A stretch of 64,000 nt of DNA, taken from Mycobacterium sp. Root135. GTDB lineage: Bacteria; Actinomycetota; Actinomycetes; Mycobacteriales; Mycobacteriaceae. A model generated the notes under the pieces. The model did not search any database, was not told the DNA's origin, and saw only the letters and a list, made by a program, of their open reading frames with translations. Within the stretch, counting starts at the first letter, position 1; the number at the start of each line of letters is the position of its first letter. Below are positions 17,609 through 26,954 of this stretch, in pieces. The DNA lies in contig NZ_LMEZ01000001.1 of NCBI RefSeq assembly GCF_001426545.1, forward strand, positions 1,116,506-1,180,505, in the 5' to 3' direction. The position numbers were made by a program, and so were the translations under genes.

Positions 17609-19051
17609 TCAGGGTAATTGAACGTCGGATTCCGCACCGATGCCGTCCGCTACGAAACGGAACGGCACGGCCGCCTCCAGCTCGTAGGCGAGTCCCAGCA
17701 GCGTCGTCTCGCGACCCAGACGTGCGCTGAACATCATGCCGACGGGCAGCCCCTCGGCGGAGTGGTTCAGCGGCAAGGAGATTGCTGGGTCACCCGTGAC
17801 GTTCTGCAGCGGCGTGAACGCCACCCAGTCCACCAACCGCTCGATGATCTGGTCGTAGTCCGCAGACGGATCCAGGTGCCCGACACGCGGCGGCACGTCG
17901 GCCAAGGTCGGCGTCAACAACACGTCGTAGTCCCGCACCCGGCTCAGCATCCGGCGACGCAGCGTCGCCAGCCTGGCGATTGCCGCCGGAAGCCGGTGCA
18001 GATTGGCCGCCGCGAAGCCCTCCAATCCGAGGGTGAGGTTGTCGAGTTTGGCGCGGTCGAACGTGGCACCGAACCGACTCTTGCCGCCCCGGACCAAGGC
18101 GAACGACAGCAGCGCCCAGTAGAGCAAGAAGTCGTCGATGAAGGACTCCGGCACCGGCGGTGCGTCGAGGTATTCGACGTGGTGGCCCAAACTCTCCAGC
18201 AGCGCAGCGGTGCGGAGCGTGTGATCACGAACCTCGGGGCTGCACTCGCGTTTGACGGACTTGGTGAACACCGCCACGCGCAGCCGCGCCCGTCCCGGCC
18301 GCGTCACGTCGCCGATCGGCTCGAGCTTTGGGTTGCGCCAGACGTTCTCGGCCTCCCGATAGAAGGCGGCGGTGTCACGGACCGACCGGGTCACCACCCC
18401 GTTGGCGACGATCCGGATCGGCATCTGGCGCATGTCGGCGTCCAGGGGCAGTCGGCCGCGCGACGGCTTGAGTCCCACCAGACCGTTGCATGCCGCGGGG
18501 ATGCGGATCGACCCCCCGCCGTCGTTGGCGTGCGCGATCGGGACCACACCCGCGGCCACGAACGCCCCGGAGCCCGACGACGACGCCCCTGCGGTGTGGT
18601 CGGTGTTCCAGGGATTGCGGACCGCGCCGAGCCGGGCATGTTCGGCGACGGCACTGAAGCCGAACTCCGACATCTGGGTCTTGCCGAGCGCGACCAGGCC
18701 CGTCGCCAAGTAGGTCCGCGCGAAGTCGCCGTTGGCGAGCTCGGGCCGCGGCTCCCATGCGTCGGTGCCCTCCATCGTCGGCATGCCCTCCACGGCGGCG
18801 TTGTCCTTGACGTAGGTCGGCACCCCGTCGAAGAAGCCGCCGTAGGGGGTTCTTGCCGCGGCGCGGACGCGAGCCGCGTCGAAGGCCTCGTAGGCCAGAC
18901 CGTTCAGGTGATGGTTGACCTTCTCGGTGCGGGCGATCGCCGCCTCGACGACCTCCATCCGCGACACGGCACCCGACCGGATGGCCTCGGTGACGCCTAC
19001 CGCGTCCAGTCGTCCGAGTGCGTCGTCGTCGAATGCCGAAACCAAGGTCAT
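17609..19051 (-). CDS. amiC: Amidase (AmiC-like, amidase signature family)
   Basis: A 480-residue amidase-signature hydrolase. The catalytic triad is visible as Lys in YVKDNAAVEG (about residue 82), the cis-Ser in GASSSGSGAFVAAG (about 157) and the nucleophilic Ser in NDGGGSIRIPAACNGLVGLK (about 181). The enzyme hydrolyses C-N bonds of amides; physiological substrate unknown. Position next to tsf-rpsB matches Rv2888c (amiC) of M. tuberculosis. The start is an ATG at 19051. A hairpin terminator lies between this gene and tsf. Confidence 0.92.
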   Translation of the reverse strand: MTLVSAFDDDALGRLDAVGVTEAIRSGAVSRMEVVEAAIARTEKVNHHLNGLAYEAFDAARVRAAARTPYGGFFDGVPTYVKDNAAVEGMPTMEGTDAWEPRPELANGDFARTYLATGLVALGKTQMSEFGFSAVAEHARLGAVRNPWNTDHTAGASSSGSGAFVAAGVVPIAHANDGGGSIRIPAACNGLVGLKPSRGRLPLDADMRQMPIRIVANGVVTRSVRDTAAFYREAENVWRNPKLEPIGDVTRPGRARLRVAVFTKSVKRECSPEVRDHTLRTAALLESLGHHVEYLDAPPVPESFIDDFLLYWALLSFALVRGGKSRFGATFDRAKLDNLTLGLEGFAAANLHRLPAAIARLATLRRRMLSRVRDYDVLLTPTLADVPPRVGHLDPSADYDQIIERLVDWVAFTPLQNVTGDPAISLPLNHSAEGLPVGMMFSARLGRETTLLGLAYELEAAVPFRFVADGIGAESDVQLP

Positions 19052-19084
19052 CCCCCGACGCTAGCAATGCCCGGATACAGAGAA

Positions 19085-19123
19085 ACCCCGCGTCCACCGG
19101 GATCACCGGCGGAGACGCGGGGT
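19085..19123 (-). terminator. Rho-independent-type hairpin downstream of tsf
   Basis: A perfect 10-bp stem, ACCCCGCGTC (19085-19094) with GACGCGGGGT (19114-19123), has a GC-rich 19-base loop that can fold further. On the reverse strand it is followed by TTTCTCT. It lies 43 bases after the tsf stop and before the amiC start, so it should end the rpsB-tsf transcript. Confidence 0.75.
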
Positions 19124-19165
19124 CTCCCTAGCTGAGCGATTGGTGCGTCGCTCAAGTCGTTGCGC

Positions 19166-19981
19166 CTAGGAGCGGCCGACCTCGAACCGGACGAACCGCG
19201 TGACGGTCAACCCTGCATCCTCGGTCAGAGCCTTGACGCTCTTCTTGTCATCGGAGATGGCCGACTGCTCCAGAAGGACGACGTCCTTGAAGTAGCCGGT
19301 CAAGCGGCCTTCGATGATCTTCTGCATGGCTTGCTCGGGCTTGCCCTCTTCGCGAGCGGTTTCCTCGGCGATGCGACGCTCGTTGGCGACGGCTTCGGCG
19401 GGGACGTCCTCACGCGTGAGGTACTTGGCCTTCATCGACGCAACCTGCAGGGCCACGGCGTGCGCGACCTCGGGGTTGCCACCGGTGTACTCGACGAGGA
19501 CGCCGACCGCGGGCGGGAGGTCGGACGACCGCTTGTGCAGGTACGCCTCGACCGTGCCGTCGAAGTAGGCGACGCGACGAAGTTCGAGCTTCTCGCCGAT
19601 CTTGGCCGAGAGGTCGGCGATGACCTGCTCGACGGTCTTGTCGCCGATCTTCGCGGCCTTCAGTGCGTCGACGTCGGCTGCCTTGGACTCGGCAGCGGCG
19701 TTGACGATCTGCGCGGCGACGGACTGGAACTCTTCGTTCTTCGCGACGAAGTCCGTTTCCGAGTTCAGTTCGATCAGTGCGCCACCCTTGGCGGCGACCA
19801 GACCTTCGGCCGTCGCACGCTCGGCGCGCTTGCCGACGTCCTTGGCACCCTTGATGCGCAGGACCTCGACGGCCCGCTCGAAGTCACCATCGGCTTCGAC
19901 AAGGGCGTTCTTGCAGTCGAGCATGCCCGAGCCGGTCAGCTCCCGAAGTCGCTTGACGTCGGCAGCGGTGTAGTTCGCCAA
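19166..19981 (-). CDS. tsf: Translation elongation factor Ts
   Basis: A 271-residue protein that recycles EF-Tu by exchanging GDP for GTP. The N-terminal UBA-like domain begins [19 protein letters not shown], followed by the signature [20 protein letters not shown] and the core motif [16 protein letters not shown]. The longer frame to 20143 overlaps rpsB and has no family features. The TTG at 19981 is chosen because it gives the exact mycobacterial length and follows a GGAGAGAG ribosome-binding site. It is ten bases downstream of rpsB and ends before a strong terminator. Confidence 0.97.
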   Translation of the reverse strand: MANYTAADVKRLRELTGSGMLDCKNALVEADGDFERAVEVLRIKGAKDVGKRAERATAEGLVAAKGGALIELNSETDFVAKNEEFQSVAAQIVNAAAESKAADVDALKAAKIGDKTVEQVIADLSAKIGEKLELRRVAYFDGTVEAYLHKRSSDLPPAVGVLVEYTGGNPEVAHAVALQVASMKAKYLTREDVPAEAVANERRIAEETAREEGKPEQAMQKIIEGRLTGYFKDVVLLEQSAISDDKKSVKALTEDAGLTVTRFVRFEVGRS

Positions 19982-19991
19982 TTTCTCTCTC

Positions 19992-20831
19992 CTACGAAGA
20001 TTCAGTGGGCGTCTCGGTGGCGACCGGCGCCGCCTCGACGGGAGCAGCAGCCGCCGGTGCGGTGGCGGTGGCGAGCAGTTCCTGCTCCCACTCCGCCAAC
20101 GGCTCGGCAGCACCCTCGGCGGCACCCTTGTCGGCGCCGGCACCCGAGCGGGCCTTGAGCCCCTCGGCGACCGCGGAGGCGATCACCTTGGTGAGCAGCG
20201 CGGCCGAGCGGATCGCGTCGTCGTTACCCGGGATCGGGTAGTCGACCAGGTCGGGATCGCAGTTGGTGTCCAGGATCGCAAGGATCGGGATGTTCAGCTT
20301 GCGCGCTTCCGCGACCGCGAGGTGCTCCTTGTTGGTGTCGACGATCCAGATCGCCGAGGGCACCTTCTGCATGTCCCGGATACCACCGAGGCTGCGCTCG
20401 AGCTTGTTCTTCTCGCGCGTCAGCATCAAGATTTCCTTCTTGGTGCGACCCTCGAAGCCACCGGTCTGCTCCATGGCCTCCAGCTCCTTCATCCGCTGAA
20501 GGCGCTTGTGCACGGTCTGGAAGTTGGTGAGCATGCCACCGAGCCAGCGCTGGTTGACGAAGGGCATCCCGACACGGGTTGCCTCGTCGGCGATGGACTC
20601 CTGCGCCTGCTTCTTGGTACCGACGAACATGATGCTGCCGCCGTGGGCGACGGTTTCCTTGACGAACTCGTACGCCGTGTCGATGAACGTCAGCGTCTGC
20701 TGCAAGTCGATGATGTAGATGCCGTTGCGGTCCGTGAAGATGAATCGCTTCATCTTGGGATTCCAACGGCGGGTCTGGTGCCCGAAGTGCGCGCCGCTGT
20801 CAAGCAGCTGCTTCATTGTTACGACAGCCAT
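19992..20831 (-). CDS. rpsB: 30S ribosomal protein S2
   Basis: A 279-residue S2 protein. The N terminus [29 protein letters not shown], written here in part, and [32 protein letters not shown], and [27 protein letters not shown] are all S2 signatures. A low-complexity Ala/Pro/Glu tail of about 45 residues follows, as in other mycobacteria. The ATG at 20831 opens the rpsB-tsf operon; a leader of up to 300 bases separates it from the divergent M23 gene. The protein binds 16S rRNA and contacts S1-like proteins on the small subunit. Confidence 0.97.
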   Translation of the reverse strand: MAVVTMKQLLDSGAHFGHQTRRWNPKMKRFIFTDRNGIYIIDLQQTLTFIDTAYEFVKETVAHGGSIMFVGTKKQAQESIADEATRVGMPFVNQRWLGGMLTNFQTVHKRLQRMKELEAMEQTGGFEGRTKKEILMLTREKNKLERSLGGIRDMQKVPSAIWIVDTNKEHLAVAEARKLNIPILAILDTNCDPDLVDYPIPGNDDAIRSAALLTKVIASAVAEGLKARSGAGADKGAAEGAAEPLAEWEQELLATATAPAAAAPVEAAPVATETPTESS

Positions 20832-21141
20832 GATTGGCTTTGTCCTTCTTCAGTCGGTTGTCGTCCGGCATCGGGTGATGCCAAACCCTGGCGGCCGTTG
20901 CATACCGGACCCGTGTCGAGGAACTCCCCAACATGGGACCAACCGGCATGCGCGTGCAACCCTGGAAGTACGGGGCTGCGGCACGGGCGCGCGAAGTCAA
21001 CCCGCTTACACGGATTGCGGGACTGAGTTTACACCGTTGACATGCGTGCTCTTGCCACGCGGCCGTCCACAGTCGTCGTTTCATCCACAGATGCCGGTTG
21101 ACGGCTATCCCTGGCGCCGATTCGCACGCTGAACTGGCGCG
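20832..21141. other. Divergent intergenic region, rpsB leader and M23-gene promoter
   Basis: This 310-base gap holds no convincing gene. On the reverse strand a TGTAAACT element near 21025-21035 could be a -10 box for rpsB, which would give an untranslated leader of almost 200 bases, long enough for autoregulation by S2. I could not recognise a specific leader RNA. On the right, GTCCACAG and TCATCCACAG occur at about 21065-21090. Confidence 0.4.
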
Positions 21142-21666
21142 ATGAGACTACTTGCGACGTTGACGGCGATCGGCTTGCTCACCGCCGTACCTGCGGGCGC
21201 CGTCGCGGACCGACTGGACTGGCCGCTGCGACCGAGACCGGCCGTGGTCAGGGCGTTCGACGCACCCGCGCCGAACTGGAACCGCGGGCACCGCGGCGTC
21301 GACCTCGCCGCCGCGACGGGTCAGACGGTCTACGCCGCCGCGTCCGGCACGGTCGTTTTCGCCGGTGAGCTGGCTGGACGACCGCTCGTCTCGATCGCGC
21401 ACCCCGGCGGTCTGCGCACCACCTACGAACCGGTGGACGCGGTGGTACGCGCGGGACAGCTGGTCGACGCGGGAACCGCGGTCGGCGCCGTGGTCGCCGG
21501 CCATCCGGGCTGTGGTGCCGCGGCGTGCCTGCACTGGGGTGCGATGTGGGGTCCGGCGTCGCGTGCCGATTACGTCGACCCGCTGGGCCTCGTCGTCACC
21601 ACTCCCGTTCGACTCAAGCCCTTGGGTGGGCCTGGTCGTGCACCGCTCGTAGGCGCGCCACCGTGA
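21142..21666 (+). CDS. Secreted M23-family (LytM-like) peptidase-domain protein, Rv2891-like
   Basis: A 174-residue protein with an N-terminal signal peptide (hydrophobic [20 protein letters not shown], cleavage near residue 22). The M23 domain shows [23 protein letters not shown] with the His and Asp zinc ligands and [14 protein letters not shown] with a catalytic-position His. The last motif reads CLHWG: the second zinc-ligand His is kept, but the first His of the usual HxH is Cys. Activity is therefore uncertain, and a cell-wall binding or regulatory role is possible. The gene sits between rpsB and xerC, as Rv2891 does. Its last 18 codons overlap the end of xerC on the other strand. Confidence 0.86.
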   Translation: MRLLATLTAIGLLTAVPAGAVADRLDWPLRPRPAVVRAFDAPAPNWNRGHRGVDLAAATGQTVYAAASGTVVFAGELAGRPLVSIAHPGGLRTTYEPVDAVVRAGQLVDAGTAVGAVVAGHPGCGAAACLHWGAMWGPASRADYVDPLGLVVTTPVRLKPLGGPGRAPLVGAPP

Positions 21667-22513
21667 CGTGGGTGTAGAGCTGCGTGGTCGCCAACGACGA
21701 GTGACCGAGGAGCTCTTGGACGACGCGGAGATCTGCCCCACCCTCGAGCAGGTGCGTCGCCGCGCTGTGCCGCAAACCGTGCGGGCCGATGTCGGGGGCG
21801 CCGTCGACGGCGGCCATGGTCTGGTGCACGACGGTGCGGGCCTGGCGCGGGTCGATGCGCCCGCCCCTGGCGCCGAGCAGAAGTGCCGCACCCGAGGTCG
21901 ATGTGGCCAATGCGGGCCTGCCGTCGGTTAGCCACGAGGTGAAGGCCCGAAGCACGGGCTCGCCGAACGGAACCGTGCGTTGCTTGTCACCCTTGCCGAG
22001 CACGCGCAGGACCCGCTGCCCGGTGTCCACGTCGTCGACGTCGAGACCGCACAGCTCGCTGACGCGAATGCCCGTGGCATACAACGTCTCGACGATCAGC
22101 CGGTCCCTCAGCGCCATCGGATCGCCCTGCTGAGCGCCGGACGTGGCGGCGTTCATGGCGTCAAGCGCTTGGTCCTGACGCAGCACGGCTGGCAGGGAAC
22201 GACGCGACCGTGGCACCTGCAGGCGTGCCGCGGGATCGCTCTCGATCAGCCCACGCCGCAAGGCCCATGCGGTGAACGTCTTCACCGCCGAGGTTCTGCG
22301 CGCTAGCGTCGTGCGCGCGGTCCCCGACGCGGCCTGCGCGGAGAGCCACGACCTCAACACCGGGAGCGTGAGACGGTCCAACGACGGCTGCTCGCCGAGA
22401 AAGGCGAACAACGAGCGCAGATCACCGAGATAGGCGCGGCGGGTGTGCTCCGAACGGCCGCGTTGCAACGCGAGGTATTCGTCGAACTCCTCGAACACCA
22501 CCTCGACTGCCAC
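21614..22513 (-). CDS. xerC: Tyrosine recombinase XerC
   Basis: A 299-residue site-specific recombinase that with XerD resolves chromosome dimers at dif. The N-terminal SAM-like domain begins [21 protein letters not shown]. Catalytic residues are in place: Arg in [12 protein letters not shown], Lys in [10 protein letters not shown], His-x-x-Arg in [13 protein letters not shown], the second His in [10 protein letters not shown] and the Tyr nucleophile in LYTHV. The GTG at 22513 is chosen for its upstream AGGGGA ribosome-binding site and family length; the frame is open to 22618. It overlaps the M23 gene by 53 bases at its 3' end. Confidence 0.95.
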   Translation of the reverse strand: MAVEVVFEEFDEYLALQRGRSEHTRRAYLGDLRSLFAFLGEQPSLDRLTLPVLRSWLSAQAASGTARTTLARRTSAVKTFTAWALRRGLIESDPAARLQVPRSRRSLPAVLRQDQALDAMNAATSGAQQGDPMALRDRLIVETLYATGIRVSELCGLDVDDVDTGQRVLRVLGKGDKQRTVPFGEPVLRAFTSWLTDGRPALATSTSGAALLLGARGGRIDPRQARTVVHQTMAAVDGAPDIGPHGLRHSAATHLLEGGADLRVVQELLGHSSLATTQLYTHVTVARLRAVHDQAHPRA

Positions 22514-22618
22514 GGCCACTCCCCTACCGTCGCAGACCGCTCGATGCGTCGCCTCGTCGTGCGGTTCGTGTCGCCGATTCGAGACCACACGGTGATGCTG
22601 CCGGTCTCGGCGGACCAA

Positions 22619-23776
22619 TTAGGGCGCTACCGCGGCACTCGCCGGGTCGATCATGATCTTGGCGTGGGTCTCCGGATCACCAAGGGCGTCGAACGCCGCC
22701 TCCACTCCGTCCAACCCGACGGTGCCGGTCAGCAGTGGCGAACCGTCGACCTTGCCGTCGGCCAGCATGTGCAGGGTGTCGCGGAATTCCAGTGGCGTGT
22801 AACCGAATACGAAGCGAAGGTCGACTTCCTTGCTGATCGCCATCGCGGGACGCAGCTTGTCTTCGCCCATGCAGACGCCGACCACGACGACACGCGAATT
22901 CAGCGGTGCGGCGCCCACGATGCCGTCGATCATCCCCGGTACGCCGACGCACTCGAAGATCACCGGCCGCTTCGGGCCTGCCGCGCCAAGGGCGTCGGCG
23001 GCACGGTACACGTGTGACCACCCGGGAAGGTTGCGCAGCTTCTCCATCGAGCCCATCCCCAGTTCGTAGAGGGCGGGCGCTCTGGTGATCATGCCCTTGC
23101 TCCCGGCGCGTTCGTACGGTGAGTCGACGGCCGGGTCGACCACGACGTCGGCACCGCACTTCGTCGCGAGAGCCCTTCTGCCGGAGGAGAAGTCACTCGC
23201 GACGACGGTCTTTACCCCGGAGGCCTTGAGGTGACTGATCACGGCCAACCCGACCGGACCGCAGCCGATCACGATCGCGACGTCACCCTTGCCGATCTCG
23301 CTGCGGCGCACCGCGTGCAGGGCCACCGCCATCGGCTCGGTGAGGGCGGCGACGTCGGCCGACAGCCCGTTGGGCACGACGAAGCTCATCGCGGCCTCGG
23401 CGAGCACCCGCTCGGCGTAGCCGCCGGGCGCCAACGGTGACAACCCGGTCAGGTGCACCCCGCCTGCGGCGCGCACCAGGGGAAACGAGACGACGAGCGT
23501 CCCCACCTTGAATTCCTTGGCGACCCCACGTCCCCGCTCGGCGACTTCGCCGGAGAACTCGTGGCCCATCACGACGGGGGTGTCGGCCCGCATGAAGTCC
23601 TCGTAGCCCACCGCCTTCATGACGTCTTCGAGCTCACCGGCGTGGTGGCGGGCGTGCAGGTCGGAACCGCATATGCCACAGCGATTCACGTCGAGGACGA
23701 GTTGCCCCTTCTGCGGCTGCGGCTCGTCAACGTCGACGACCTCCAGGTTGCCGTCGAGGCAACGCACCGCCCTCAT
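22619..23776 (-). CDS. Zinc-dependent medium-chain alcohol dehydrogenase
   Basis: A 385-residue MDR-family oxidoreductase. Catalytic zinc ligands are Cys in [15 protein letters not shown] and His-Glu in [14 protein letters not shown]. The Rossmann motif is [19 protein letters not shown]. The cysteine cluster that binds the structural zinc in classical alcohol dehydrogenases is replaced by [18 protein letters not shown], so this subgroup has only the catalytic zinc. The start overlaps the stop of the upstream FMN-enzyme gene (ATGA), so the two are translationally coupled. A joint role in hydroxy-acid or alcohol metabolism is likely; the substrate is unknown. Confidence 0.88.
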   Translation of the reverse strand: MRAVRCLDGNLEVVDVDEPQPQKGQLVLDVNRCGICGSDLHARHHAGELEDVMKAVGYEDFMRADTPVVMGHEFSGEVAERGRGVAKEFKVGTLVVSFPLVRAAGGVHLTGLSPLAPGGYAERVLAEAAMSFVVPNGLSADVAALTEPMAVALHAVRRSEIGKGDVAIVIGCGPVGLAVISHLKASGVKTVVASDFSSGRRALATKCGADVVVDPAVDSPYERAGSKGMITRAPALYELGMGSMEKLRNLPGWSHVYRAADALGAAGPKRPVIFECVGVPGMIDGIVGAAPLNSRVVVVGVCMGEDKLRPAMAISKEVDLRFVFGYTPLEFRDTLHMLADGKVDGSPLLTGTVGLDGVEAAFDALGDPETHAKIMIDPASAAVAP

Positions 23777-24951
23777 CGGGACACTCCCGCCGACTCGACG
23801 CGCCGTAGCGCATCCGGCACCAGGTCGTCGAGCGAGGGATACCCGTCGATGGCCATGATGAGGTCCACCTCGGCAAGCAGGGATCGCAGGACGTGCACCA
23901 CGCCGTCGGCGCCGCCGAGGGCCATGCCGTAGGCGTACGGCCGTCCGACGCCCACCGCCGTCGCGCCAAGCGCGAGTGCCTTCACGGCGTCGGCGCCGCT
24001 GCGGATGCCGGAGTCGAACAGCACCGGCACCCCGTCGGCTGCCTCGACGACATCAGGCAGGCAGTCGATCGCCGGCAGTCCCCCGTTGGCCTGTCGCCCA
24101 CCGTGATTGCTGCAGTAGATGCCGTCGACTCCGCCGTCGACCGCCCTGCGGACGTCGTCGGGATGCTGAATGCCCTTGACGAGAAGCGGGAGCGACGTCA
24201 ACGATCTCAACCACGGCAAGTCGTTCCAGGACAACGAGTTTCCGAACACCGAGATCCACTTCAGGATCGCGGCCTGTGGGTTCTCCTCGGGGGTCTGCGC
24301 CAGTGAGGCGCGGAAGACCGGATCGCTGGTGTAGTTCGACAGGCAGTGCCCGCGCAGCTGCGGGAAGTTCGACGTCGAAAGGTCACGCGGGCGCCAGCCG
24401 GGAATCCACGTGTCCAACGTGACGACGATTCCCTTGTAGCCGGCAGCCTCGGCCCGAGAGACCAGGCTGGCCGCCAGGTCACGATCGGTTGGCGTGTAGA
24501 GCTGAAAGAAGCCGGGGGTGTCACCGAACTCGGCGGCCACCTCCTCCAAGGGGTCGGCCGTCAACGTCGACGTGATCATCGGAACCCCGGTGCGGGCGGC
24601 CGCCCGCGCCGCCGCCAGGTCACCGTGACCGTCCTGCGCGCACAAACCGATGACCCCGACGGGCGCCATGAACAGCGGCGACGGCAGTGTCATCCCGAAC
24701 AGGTCGACCGAGACGTCACGTTCCTTGGCGCCGACGAACATTCGCGGCACCAGGCCCCAGCGTTCGAACGCCGTGACGTTGACCCGCTGCGTGCGCTCGT
24801 CGCCCGCACCGCCGGCGACGTAGGACCACAGTGACGGGGACATGGCGGCCTGGGCCTTGGCCTCCAGTTCGGCGAACGCCATCGGGTACGACGGCAGAAC
24901 TCCGGAAAGCCCCTGGAGGTAGATCTCGAGCTGATAGTCACCGAATGCCAT
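23773..24951 (-). CDS. FMN-dependent alpha-hydroxy-acid oxidase, lactate 2-monooxygenase-like
   Basis: A 392-residue flavoenzyme of the lactate oxidase/glycolate oxidase family, closest in motifs to the lactate 2-monooxygenase of M. smegmatis: [49 protein letters not shown] and [19 protein letters not shown]. The catalytic His-Gly-Gly-Arg is in [12 protein letters not shown]. The reference enzyme converts L-lactate to acetate, CO2 and water. Divergence in the middle of the protein leaves room for another 2-hydroxy acid. The following dehydrogenase gene overlaps its stop by four bases. Confidence 0.88.
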   Translation of the reverse strand: MAFGDYQLEIYLQGLSGVLPSYPMAFAELEAKAQAAMSPSLWSYVAGGAGDERTQRVNVTAFERWGLVPRMFVGAKERDVSVDLFGMTLPSPLFMAPVGVIGLCAQDGHGDLAAARAAARTGVPMITSTLTADPLEEVAAEFGDTPGFFQLYTPTDRDLAASLVSRAEAAGYKGIVVTLDTWIPGWRPRDLSTSNFPQLRGHCLSNYTSDPVFRASLAQTPEENPQAAILKWISVFGNSLSWNDLPWLRSLTSLPLLVKGIQHPDDVRRAVDGGVDGIYCSNHGGRQANGGLPAIDCLPDVVEAADGVPVLFDSGIRSGADAVKALALGATAVGVGRPYAYGMALGGADGVVHVLRSLLAEVDLIMAIDGYPSLDDLVPDALRRVESAGVSR

Positions 24952-24974
24952 GGCCTAAGCCTGCCAGCCCGGGC

Positions 24975-25823
24975 TCAACCGGCGGACTGAGACTCCGCTT
25001 TCGCCAGCTCGGCCTTCCATTGCCGGAAGGTCTCCTCGGTGCGACCGCGCCGCCAGTACCCGGATATCGACGCCCACTTCGCCTCGACGCCGCGCTCCTT
25101 GCGGATGTAGGACCGCAGGTTGTGCATGACGGCTTGGGCCTCGCCGTGGATGAAGACCTGCACCTGACCGGGCCGCCACAGGACTTCCTTGACGGCCTCG
25201 ATCAGAGGTGCCTGGTCACCGGCGCGGTCCTCGGGGACCAGGTCGGCGCGACCGCCGCGGTAGAGCCAGCGAATCTGGACGCCCTCGGGGGCCACCAACT
25301 CGATCTCGTCGTCGGGGCCACTGACCTCCACGAAGACGAAGCCGACGGCGTCCGGCGCCATCGCCTCGAGTGCGGCGCTGATCGCGGGCAGCCCCGACTC
25401 GTCACCTGCCAGCAGGTGCCAGTCGGCGGCGGGGTCGGGCGAATAGGCGCCGCTGGGACCCATCAGGTAGGCGGGGTCGCCCGGCTTGACCGACGCCGCC
25501 CAGGGACCCGCAACACCGTGCTCGCCGTGGACGACGAAGTCGATGCTGATCTCGCCGCGTTCGCGGTCGACCTTGCGGACCGTGTAGGTCCTGACGACGG
25601 GCTGGTACTCGTCGGGCAGCTCCTTGAAGCTGTCGAGGGTCAGCGGCGTCGGGAGCGTGGAGACGTCGGTTCCCGACCGTGGCAACACGATCTTGACGTA
25701 GGAGTCGGTGAAGTCGGTGGGAGTGAACGTGGTGAAGCCCCCGCCGAGAACCACTCGGATCATGTGGGGCGTCAGCTGTTCGCTGCGCACCACGTCTAAG
25801 GTGTGGATCGGACGGCCTGCCAC
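24975..25823 (-). CDS. viuB: Siderophore-interacting protein (ViuB-like FAD/NAD(P)H ferric reductase)
   Basis: A 282-residue flavin reductase of the SIP family, expected to release iron from siderophores by reduction in the cytoplasm. The FAD-binding motif is in VVRTYTVRKVDRERGEISIDF, with HGEHGVAGPWA next to it. The NAD(P)H-binding half shows LLAGDESGLPAISAALEAM and the C-terminal FIHGEAQAVMHNLR and GYWRRGRTEETFRQWKAEL are typical. The second GTG, at 25823, is preferred to 25829 because it has AAGAGG five bases upstream and matches the start of Rv2895c. Position between xerC and dprA also matches Rv2895c. Confidence 0.92.
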   Translation of the reverse strand: MAGRPIHTLDVVRSEQLTPHMIRVVLGGGFTTFTPTDFTDSYVKIVLPRSGTDVSTLPTPLTLDSFKELPDEYQPVVRTYTVRKVDRERGEISIDFVVHGEHGVAGPWAASVKPGDPAYLMGPSGAYSPDPAADWHLLAGDESGLPAISAALEAMAPDAVGFVFVEVSGPDDEIELVAPEGVQIRWLYRGGRADLVPEDRAGDQAPLIEAVKEVLWRPGQVQVFIHGEAQAVMHNLRSYIRKERGVEAKWASISGYWRRGRTEETFRQWKAELAKAESQSAG

Positions 25824-25889
25824 AGTCACCTCTTTGCATTCGTCGGTTGGCGCCTTCGACTATACGAGCGGGCGACGTCGGGTGGCCGG

Positions 25890-26930
25890 CTACCGCGCGA
25901 GCACTCCGGCGGTGAACTTGGGCTGGAAGTCCGTCGTCAGCAGGGCGCCGAAGTTGTCCTCGCGATTGCCGGGGTTGGCGGTGTCGACGTCGCGAATGCT
26001 GTAGATGAACGCCGGCCCGGCCCACCCCGCGGCGGCCAGTCCCGCGAGCACGTCGAGGATCTGCGTGGCCTGCTCCTGCTGGCTGACGCCCTCAGCGGCG
26101 GGATCGGAGGTGGGCGCCCCAAACTCGGTCATCCACACCTTCTTGTCGCCGTCGCCGTTGAGCGTCATGACGTCGTGGGCGCGTGCAAGGTCGGACCACG
26201 CGTTGTCCGGGTCGGCGGCCAGGCCGGTGGGAAAGACGTAGGGATGCATGGCAACTGCGTCGAAGTAGCCCTTCGCGCCGTTGACGTACATGTCGTTGAG
26301 GAAGTTCGCAGGCCCGTCGACGCCGACGGCGGGGCTGAGCCCCGCCGAGATGACGGTGCTGTTGGGCTGCACCGCCTTGATCGCCGGGTAGGCGGCCTTC
26401 AGCAGGCCGACGTAGACGGCGGCGCGACTTTCGGCGAAGCCGAGGAACCGAGGCAGGTTCGGTTCGTTCCACAGTTCCCAGTCGGTCACGCGGTCGCGGT
26501 AGCGCTTGGCGACGGCAGCCGCGAACGTCGCGTAGTCGTCCGGGTCTATCGGAGGCGCGTACAGCGCAGTGCCGGGGGCCTTGGCCCAGTCCGGGGTGTT
26601 GGTGATCAGGCCGAGGACCCGCATCCCCCTGGCGCGGGCGCCGTCGATCCAGTGATCCACGTAGCCCCAGTCGTATTCGCCCTTGACCCTCTCGACGGCG
26701 TGCCAGTCGACGTGCACCCTCATCCAGCGTGCGTTGGTCAGTGCGGCCGCGTCGAGTTCGCGGTCCGCGTCCTCGGCGCTCATCCAAATTTGGGAGGCGC
26801 CGACGCTGAATCCGTAGCCGTCGGCGGGCACCACGGGCTCGGCGTCGGCGGTGCGACAACCGGCGACGGTCATCGTGACGACCAGGACCATTACGGAAAG
26901 GCAGCGGCCCCACGTTCCGACGCCGCGCAT
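25890..26930 (-). CDS. Lipoprotein with glycoside hydrolase (GH39/GH5-like TIM barrel) domain
   Basis: A 346-residue protein. Residues 1-25 form a signal peptide ending in the lipobox VAGC, so it should be anchored in the envelope. The rest has clan GH-A features: WMRVHVDWHAVERVKGEYDW near the first strands, the acid/base Glu in WELWNEPNLPRF (about residue 152), and a probable nucleophile Glu in KVWMTEFGAP (about 265). Such enzymes cleave beta-linked glycans. The family assignment between GH39 and GH5-like groups is not certain and the substrate is unknown. It is downstream of a fatty-acyl-AMP ligase gene on the same strand, 24 bases apart. Confidence 0.82.
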   Translation of the reverse strand: MRGVGTWGRCLSVMVLVVTMTVAGCRTADAEPVVPADGYGFSVGASQIWMSAEDADRELDAAALTNARWMRVHVDWHAVERVKGEYDWGYVDHWIDGARARGMRVLGLITNTPDWAKAPGTALYAPPIDPDDYATFAAAVAKRYRDRVTDWELWNEPNLPRFLGFAESRAAVYVGLLKAAYPAIKAVQPNSTVISAGLSPAVGVDGPANFLNDMYVNGAKGYFDAVAMHPYVFPTGLAADPDNAWSDLARAHDVMTLNGDGDKKVWMTEFGAPTSDPAAEGVSQQEQATQILDVLAGLAAAGWAGPAFIYSIRDVDTANPGNREDNFGALLTTDFQPKFTAGVLAR

Positions 26931-26954
26931 GCGGTCAACTTACCGGAGCCCCGC

